This document shows, one piece after another, positions 57,814 through 64,000 of a stretch of DNA of 64,000 nt. This DNA is from Celoporthe dispersa (lineage: Eukaryota; Ascomycota; Sordariomycetes; Diaporthales; Cryphonectriaceae). The notes beneath the pieces were generated by a model that did no database searches, had not been told where the DNA came from, and saw only the letters and a list, made by a program, of their open reading frames with translations. Location of the stretch: assembly GCA_016584495.1 (NCBI GenBank), contig WAID01000009.1:2418001-2482000 (forward strand), written 5' to 3'. Position 1 is the stretch's first letter; every line of letters starts with the position of its first letter. The translations under genes were made by a program, and so were the position numbers.

Positions 57814-60784
57814 AGGTGGCATGACAAGACAGCATACGGCGATCTCGGTCGATAGGATGATTCACCAGCTTCTCCTCGCCAGGACACCACCTTCTGGGAG
57901 CCAGCCACACCGAGCAGACGTCCGAGCGGGTGCAGAGATCATGGTGAGATCTGCCCGCCCTCGTCAGTAGTGGTGGGGTGAGCAGATGCCCAACCATATC
58001 TCCAGCCCAGAACCACGCCGCCCACACCGACATCTGCCCTGCCCACAGTGGAGGGGAAGGGTGAGAGACTGGGGGACGTCTGGCGTGCCAGGGCAGACAA
58101 GACGAATCTGTCCCGCCCCGCGTCATGTATCTGCAGGCCCTTCAGTCTTTGTTGAGGCTGGGCGGGGTTGCTCCGACACAGAGGAACGGGGATGGGATGG
58201 GGATGGGCGTGTACATCCGATCCACCGCCACCAGCCCAACACTTTGTCGCGCAGAGGGTGCGGAAGGGATGCCTTGGCGCCACAGCTCCGCCGTGTTTCT
58301 TGAGAGGGTGTCCGGGCCAGATAGTGTTGGGCAGCGCCTGATGAGGCGGCCGACAGGGCGACGCTGCCTGGACGTCCAGGTCGCGGGTCCGCAGTAGCCG
58401 TGCCGCAAGCCAGGGTCCCGGAATGTGTCACGAGTGCGACATGTCGCGATAGGCAGGTCAGACTCAGACACCATTCTTTGTCTCCCTCCCTCCCTCTCTC
58501 TCTCTCTCCGGTGATGGCTCGGCTGTATGCTCATTCCGTGGCCGCCTGTCTGGATGGTGGGCGATGTGAGCTCACTTGAGTTTCTCACCTCCTGGCCTCG
58601 CCCTGCCTCTCGCCCTTGACACTTCGTCAAACAGAAACCCGAACGCCGGCGACTGGCTACCCGCTGGAGTGCTGCCGGCGACCCCGAAACGTTTAAAGTG
58701 GCGGCGCTGCATCCACCACTGGCGGGATAGATCGTTGGCCGCTCACCCAAATGTGGTGTGTCATATCTTACTCTGCACCCAGAGGAAGAAGTTGATATCC
58801 ATTTCTCTGTCCCGCTTTCAGCCCAGAAGCCACGTGAAACCGTGACTGGCGTGTTTCTCGTGATCCGGAAGCACGCCGTCAGTCGATCTCCCTTTCTGTT
58901 TTTATATTTTCCCCCTCTTTTTCTTTTACTTTTTTTTTTCGTCTCCTTGTTTCCTTCTCTCTCTTTCTCTGTCTCCTACCTTCCGGTTTCCCGTCACTAT
59001 TGTGAAGGGCCATTGTGGAAGTTCCCCCCCCTGTCCTCACTTCCCGGCAGGTGATGCCAGCCACCTCGCTCCTGGTTGGGCGAGACGTTCTGCAGGCCGG
59101 AGATGGCGATTCTAGAAGCCTTCCTCTTTCGGAATGGCATGCAGGAATGGCTGCATATCATGCAACATCTCGCATTCAGGTCTGGGACGACCAGGCTGAC
59201 AGGCTCGGAGCCTAGAACGCATCGGATACCATAGCGAGGGAGGGTGGAGAGAGGGGGGACCACGCCAGGGAGGGCAAAATTCTGAGCGTGGCATTGCAGC
59301 CCGTTCGTCCTCTCAGAAGCCGTCCACTTGCAGGCGCCAGCTGTCCGGTCTCCTCAGCTCCAGGATCAGACATCAGCTGAGGCAGAAGAACTGCACGTCC
59401 TGGACGTGTTCAGCCCCAATCAGGTGAGCCGACAGCCCATGGCCCGAGCGTCTTCTCCTAACCTCAAGCCATGACCAGAAAAGTGAGGTAGGGCAAGAGA
59501 CAGCAGGCAGGCCAGAGCTTTAGAGATCCCTCACACGGCACGCTGGCCCCATCGCTGAGGCCCCCTCTCAAGTGGACTCTCGAGACTTCGGGCTCAGTTC
59601 CTCGAAGCATCTGACCACATGAAGTGGGCTCAGCTATGCTCCCTCCCACCCCACAGCCTGTGCAGAAGACCTTGCCTTTGCCCTCCCGAGCGGCTGCCGC
59701 CCATGCACCATATCGGCTACGTGGCAAGCAAGTCTTCGTGGCCGTGGTCTCGATTTTCGCGGCCCAGGTATCTAGATCAGCCTGTCCCCTCAATCGGCTC
59801 ATCCTCGTCAATGTATGCACCAGTAGGGCGGAGTTTCTTCTCCGGGTGTATAACATCCCACACGTCCATGGCAGGGTTTGTTTTGGCCAATATTATCCCT
59901 TAGCTGGGGACACGCAGACGCAGCCGAGCCAGTCACTAGGCCCTTGTTGATTAGATCCCGTGTCGCAGCGACGCATACAAAGATCGCTTGAAGTTAAACT
60001 TTCTGGTGAGCATGTTAGTTAGCCATGGCGAGGTCGTTCCGGCTCTTCTTTTGGGAATATCCCTCGGGTGATGTGCTCCTCTGGTCTCAGCACGAGATGA
60101 TTACGCTCTCACAGGTCCTCGGTCCAAACATTTTGTTCCACGGCAATGTCCGCAGTTTGGCTGGCGCGCAGCCACATCGGCTGCTGCACCTTGCTCGTCC
60201 GCTGTAGCCAAGACGAGGCTCGGGAAATAGGGGAGGAGGAACATGCCAGAGGAATAAACCTGAAAAGACTGATCATGCTGGCAAGATGATCACCAAATGA
60301 CGGCAGCAACAGCCACAGGTGTGGGGATACACGGCAGGTAGAGCTGGTAGATGTACGAGGTAAGAGCAGCAGCATGAAGAGGACCCGAAACTTTTGTGCT
60401 GGAAGGTGCGCCTCTCATGCTGAGTCAACCACCTCCTTCCTCTCCTGTAGAATAATTAGCTGCGAGCACAGGGGAAGGCAAGACCAGGTCGGAGCGCAGA
60501 AGGGTTCCTTCCTACTGCATCACGGGGCACGAGACATGATAAATGGTTGCCGTCACGGCCATTCTTCTTATTCCTTGCGGTGATCTATCCTGATCACCTG
60601 TTGTTCCAACAAAGAAGAAAAAATACACTGCACCGGTCCATCCTCCTGGACCGTGCCATTTCGACACGGGGTCCCCTCCCTCCCCCCCCCCCAACTCCGC
60701 CAGCCCCGAACGCCCACAAAACAAAAGAAAAAACAAAAACAAAAAAACAGAACAGAAACAGGAAAGGAGAAAAAACACGACGGA

Positions 60785-63457
60785 TCACAGTCCGTCAAGG
60801 GAGAAATCTCCCTTGAACCCCTCGTTGAGGAGTATCGCCGCCACACGGAGCCGCTGGAGTGGCATTTCTACCGAGGTATAGGTGGCTGGGTCGAGGCCCA
60901 GCCCCACGCAGACTCCGTTGGTGATGGTGTGGACGCCACAGTCGTCCGAGTTGGACTGCTGTGGCGAGGCCACGGACTTGAGAGCCCACTCGCTCTCGAC
61001 AAAGGCATCGTCGAGGATGCCGCGCACCCACTCGCGGGCCTTGTTCTTCAGGCCGGCGTCTCCAGCCCGGCTCAGGGAGTCCAGGTGGAAGATCTCCCGG
61101 TGCTTGGGCCGGATGACCACGAGGGTCCAGTGCCTCCCTCGGCAGATTGGCACGAGGATCGTCTCGATGTCCAGGAAGTTGTCCTTCCTGATGCCGGCCC
61201 GGCGCATCATGCGCTCCGTGATGGGCCTGTCCTCGGCCAGGTTCTTGCCGACAAACGAGTTGAACACCTGGATCTTTGGCGTCTGCAGGCGGGTGTTCTT
61301 AATGCCCACCTTCTGGTTGACGTAATTTCCGAGGTGCAGCAGCGCGGCGTTGACGATCTCGTCATTCAGCCACTGGTTCCGGGGGACAACGGTCTCGAAG
61401 TCCTTCCTCTGGAGGGAGATCCCCTCCGGGGTCTTGGCCAGCTCCGCATTGCTGCGGGCGCGCAGCGTGTTGCTGACCCTCTCCAACCACCCGGCAGGCA
61501 GTTCTGGGATGACCGAGCCGTGAGGCTCACGGAGGTGGCCGGAGGCGGCAAGACGCTCGTCCTCCTCCCGCAGGCGAGTCAGCTCCGCGGCACGGAGCTC
61601 CTCCTCGGCCCGGCGGGATTCCTCTTCGGCCCGGCGGCGTTCCTCCTCGGCCTGTCTGGCCGCCTCTTCCTCGATACGGCGCTGCTCCTCGGCCTTCTCG
61701 CGCTCCTCGTCCTCCTTGCGCTTCTTCTCGGCCGCTGCCTCGCGCTCGGTCTGGTACTTGGCCTCAGCGATGAGCTGCACTCGGAGGTCCAGCTCGTCCT
61801 GCTTCTCCTTGCTGATGGTGAGGTCCGCAGGTGGGCCGAAGATACCCTCGCTGTCCCTGTCGAAGAAGTCGTCGACATCCTTGTACTTGATCTCGGGTAG
61901 AGGTGCCACGCCTTTCCAGGAGGCACGCTCCGCGTTCCAGTCGTACCCCTTCTCGATCGTCTTCTGCGCCTCACGTCGAGCGCATGCCTCGGCAGTCTGC
62001 GACGCGATCTGCTCAGCCTTGGCGGCGGCGGCATCAGCAGCGGCATTCTGGGCGGCGTAGATCTCGGGGAGCTCCATCTTGAGCTTGTGAGACTTCGGCT
62101 TCGGATCAATCTTCCGGACAGGCTTGTTGTCAGAGGGGACGTAGAAGGCGACTTGGCCGGGCATAAAGGTTGCGTTCTTCTTCGTGTTGTTATAGGCATC
62201 TCCGTCTTGTCGGAGGGCCGGCTTGCAGGCACGGGCGTGGCCCTGTGCGTCGTAGACGACGTCGTTCTTCTTCATCGCGCGGCGGTGAGGGGTATCGTAA
62301 TCCTGAATAGTGACGTCCTTACTAGGGCTGGGGTGGAAATCGTCCCACAGCCTGATCGGTTGGAAGTCGCGCATGGCGACACTGTCAAAGAGGATGCCCT
62401 CCATACCGCCGCCGGGGTAGGCGCCGGGAATCTTCTCATACTTGCCAGGCCAGTCCACATAGCTGGGAGGAAGTTGGTCCCTGCGGACGGCGTCAAAATC
62501 GGCAATGATGCCGGCAAATGTATGGGTCGGGAACATCCGGTCATATAGGCCGCGGTGGGAGAGGATGAACTCAAGGCAGCGGACGTTGGCCATCATCCGC
62601 TCGCGCTCCACCAGTGGGTCGCCGCCGAGCTGCTTGTGCGGGATCTTCAGGGGGCCGTACGGCTTGAGCCCAAGTTGCTGGTAGAGGGCGATACGGCCTT
62701 CGGGATGGTAGATATGGTTGTGGGCCTGAACAAACTGATTCAGGCTCTGCAGCAACCGTGTGCCGCCTCTGGCGAAGGCCTTGGTGTTATTACGCTGCTC
62801 GGTCTGCATCATGTGATTGTGGAGAAGGATGCTCAGGGCCTGGTCCTTGCCGGTAACCTGCAGGGCGGTGACGACAGACGCGGGGAGGTCGCGAGGGTCG
62901 ATAGGGTGGTGAATATCACGGAAGTGGACGAAGCGGCCGTTCGTCATGCCCTCGGTGGTCTCTATGATGAACTTGGCGACGAGCGTGTGGTTACGGATGC
63001 CGAGATAGGCGAGGGGGTCCTTGGTCCAGCAGAACTCACTCTCAGGGAGGGCCTTGACGTAGTCGATAGGCAGGGTGTTGGTGAGCTCGGCCTTGGACGT
63101 GGCCACCTCAGGATCAATGGGCAGGCGCTTGAAGCGCTTGAAGATGAGTCCATCGTCGGTAGACTGCTTGGTCTCGAGCCAGGAGGCGAAGAGACGCGTA
63201 CGACCGGTGTAGATGGTATCAGCGGCGCGTTTGACACCGCGGTTAATGCCTCCAGCGACGGCAGCGATGGTAGGGTCGATCTTGGGACCCACGTTCTTGG
63301 TGTAGAAGCTGGCGACGGCGTTGACGCGTGGCAGGGTAGTATCTGGGGCAGGGGCATCGGACATGATGACATCTCCAGTGCTGTCGATCTGGGGGGAGCG
63401 AGGAGAGTTACGGTTGCCGCGGGGGACGCCCGTCGCCTGAATGATCTTGCGGAACAT
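60785..63457 (-). CDS. ULP1: Ulp1-type SUMO protease (peptidase family C48)
   Basis: Cysteine protease that matures SUMO and removes it from targets. Single exon of 890 residues with no frame break; the start at 63457 gives MFRKIIQATGVPRGNR. The catalytic domain is C-terminal (about 690-885). His776 lies in GRHWTLVVI, Asp793 in FHLDSL, and Gln834 and Cys840 in PQQSNSDDCGVHT. The substrate-entry part reads PRNQWLNDEIVNAALLHLGN. A highly charged coiled coil of Glu/Arg/Ala repeats (about 590-680) precedes the protease. A long N-terminal half without a domain I recognise (LIFKRFKRLPIDPEV and onward) probably localises the enzyme, as the Ulp1 N-terminus does at nuclear pores; that is inference. 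A 27-bp minisatellite lies just upstream of the start. Confidence 0.93.
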   Translation of the reverse strand: MFRKIIQATGVPRGNRNSPRSPQIDSTGDVIMSDAPAPDTTLPRVNAVASFYTKNVGPKIDPTIAAVAGGINRGVKRAADTIYTGRTRLFASWLETKQSTDDGLIFKRFKRLPIDPEVATSKAELTNTLPIDYVKALPESEFCWTKDPLAYLGIRNHTLVAKFIIETTEGMTNGRFVHFRDIHHPIDPRDLPASVVTALQVTGKDQALSILLHNHMMQTEQRNNTKAFARGGTRLLQSLNQFVQAHNHIYHPEGRIALYQQLGLKPYGPLKIPHKQLGGDPLVERERMMANVRCLEFILSHRGLYDRMFPTHTFAGIIADFDAVRRDQLPPSYVDWPGKYEKIPGAYPGGGMEGILFDSVAMRDFQPIRLWDDFHPSPSKDVTIQDYDTPHRRAMKKNDVVYDAQGHARACKPALRQDGDAYNNTKKNATFMPGQVAFYVPSDNKPVRKIDPKPKSHKLKMELPEIYAAQNAAADAAAAKAEQIASQTAEACARREAQKTIEKGYDWNAERASWKGVAPLPEIKYKDVDDFFDRDSEGIFGPPADLTISKEKQDELDLRVQLIAEAKYQTEREAAAEKKRKEDEEREKAEEQRRIEEEAARQAEEERRRAEEESRRAEEELRAAELTRLREEDERLAASGHLREPHGSVIPELPAGWLERVSNTLRARSNAELAKTPEGISLQRKDFETVVPRNQWLNDEIVNAALLHLGNYVNQKVGIKNTRLQTPKIQVFNSFVGKNLAEDRPITERMMRRAGIRKDNFLDIETILVPICRGRHWTLVVIRPKHREIFHLDSLSRAGDAGLKNKAREWVRGILDDAFVESEWALKSVASPQQSNSDDCGVHTITNGVCVGLGLDPATYTSVEMPLQRLRVAAILLNEGFKGDFSLDGL

Positions 63458-64000
63458 TGTCAGAGAAACAACGGGCTCTTGCCGGTGACGATGATGAAGA
63501 CGGTGAAAGTAGGTGTGACGATGAGAACGGTGAAGGTAGGCGTGATGATGAAAACGGTGGAGGTAGGTGTGATGATGAGAGAATCGGAGTGACGAGGGAA
63601 GAAAGAGAGACGCGAGTGCGTGTGAGAGAAGCGCGCCTGGCTACAGGTGCGAATGTGCGAATGCGCGAGGGGTTTGTTATGTTCGACTGAGAACAGAAAG
63701 CTTGTCAGGTTGCTTGTTGTTGCTAGTCAAGTGCTTGTCCAGTGCTTGCTGATGCTTGATGTGGCTTGCAGTTGCAGATGGAGTGGCAGATGGCTGTTGG
63801 CAGTGCAGTTTGACGGGTCTCGGTTCTCGTGATGATGTTGTTGTTGTTGCAGAGGAAAGAGGGAGAGGGAAAGAGAGAAACGCAGGGTGGTCTGGGTTTT
63901 TCTTTTGGAAACAACAAGGACGAACGCGAACTGCAGTGAAATGCATGTGACAGTAGCGCCAAAACTATGCAGGCTGCGCGTGACTTTCCTCTAGCTCGCA
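63458..64000. promoter_or_regulatory. Upstream region of ULP1 at the window edge
   Basis: No gene seen. The ULP1 leader and promoter should lie here on the minus strand. It holds a 27-bp minisatellite and TGC/TTG-rich sequence near 63715-63850. Confidence 0.5.
63493..63573 (+). repeat. 27-bp minisatellite, three copies
   Basis: Units at 63493-63519, 63520-63546 and 63547-63573 share the pattern GATGARRACGGTGRAGGTAG then GYGTGAY with few differences. A partial fourth GATGAGA follows. The array lies 36 bases upstream of the ULP1 start codon. Confidence 0.8.

Larger units (their letters stand above)
52068..60784. promoter_or_regulatory. 8.7-kb gene-free region upstream of the RGS gene
   Basis: I recognise no conserved protein, tRNA or rRNA on either strand. 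Long open frames here lack ATG starts or are low-complexity. The first ~1.1 kb is CT-rich on the minus strand and fits an RGS promoter and long leader. It includes a GCA repeat (52382-52411) and GGT repeats (52990-53031). Further right are A/G-rich blocks (53560-53640), (CA)n (54866-54893), and an 11-bp hairpin (57786-57813). A T/A-rich end lies near the ULP1 stop. Base composition is not AT-rich, so there is no clear RIP-like decay of a transposon. Confidence 0.55.

Noticed and set aside
63457..63690. Acidic repeat frame (DDENGEGR-type) divergent from ULP1
   Set aside because: It has no ATG and arises from the 27-bp minisatellite read on the plus strand.

Overview
This window is nuclear DNA from a filamentous ascomycete (Pezizomycotina, most likely a Sordariomycete). 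The reasons are the short spliceosomal introns with fungal donors (GTAAGT, GTACGT, GTGAGT) and CTAAC/CTGAC branch points, the C-ending codon preference, the CT-rich leaders before start codons, and the gene set. The species was not identified. No rRNA, tRNA, CRISPR array or intact transposon was recognised.

Left part (1-30.5 kb): an AFF4/Ebp1-like nuclear protein (+), a Lin1/CD2BP2 GYF-domain splicing protein (+), a very large Mus7/Mms22 replication-repair protein (-), cytochrome c oxidase subunit Cox5 (+), mitochondrial ClpX (-), glycogen branching enzyme (+), F1-ATPase beta subunit (+), a mitochondrial-type AAA ATPase (-) and TFIIH subunit Tfb1 (-).

Middle and right part (30.5-64 kb): 2-oxoglutarate dehydrogenase E1 (+), Fe-S assembly WD40 protein Cia1 (-), an MHYT seven-helix membrane protein (+), mitochondrial FAD glycerol-3-phosphate dehydrogenase (+), an RGS-domain protein (-) and an Ulp1-type SUMO protease (-). 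Long gene-free stretches lie between Cia1 and MHYT (3.8 kb) and between the RGS gene and the Ulp1 gene (8.7 kb). They are rich in microsatellites and purine/pyrimidine tracts.

Seven of the fifteen genes act in, or are predicted to be targeted to, mitochondria, or feed them (Cox5, ClpX, Atp2, AAA ATPase, Kgd1, Gut2, and Cia1 through cytosolic Fe-S assembly).

The main caution is that ten of the fifteen genes, including essential ones, carry one-base frame breaks. Most sit in short runs of C or G, which points to indel errors in the assembly rather than gene death. The coordinates below span the whole intended gene across these breaks. I did not find a convincing undescribed multi-gene system. 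The better leads are a repeated telomere-like box in two divergent promoters, an in-frame TGA inside the RGS gene, the histidine-rich MHYT protein, the AAA ATPase N-terminal region and the 8.7-kb gene-free interval.
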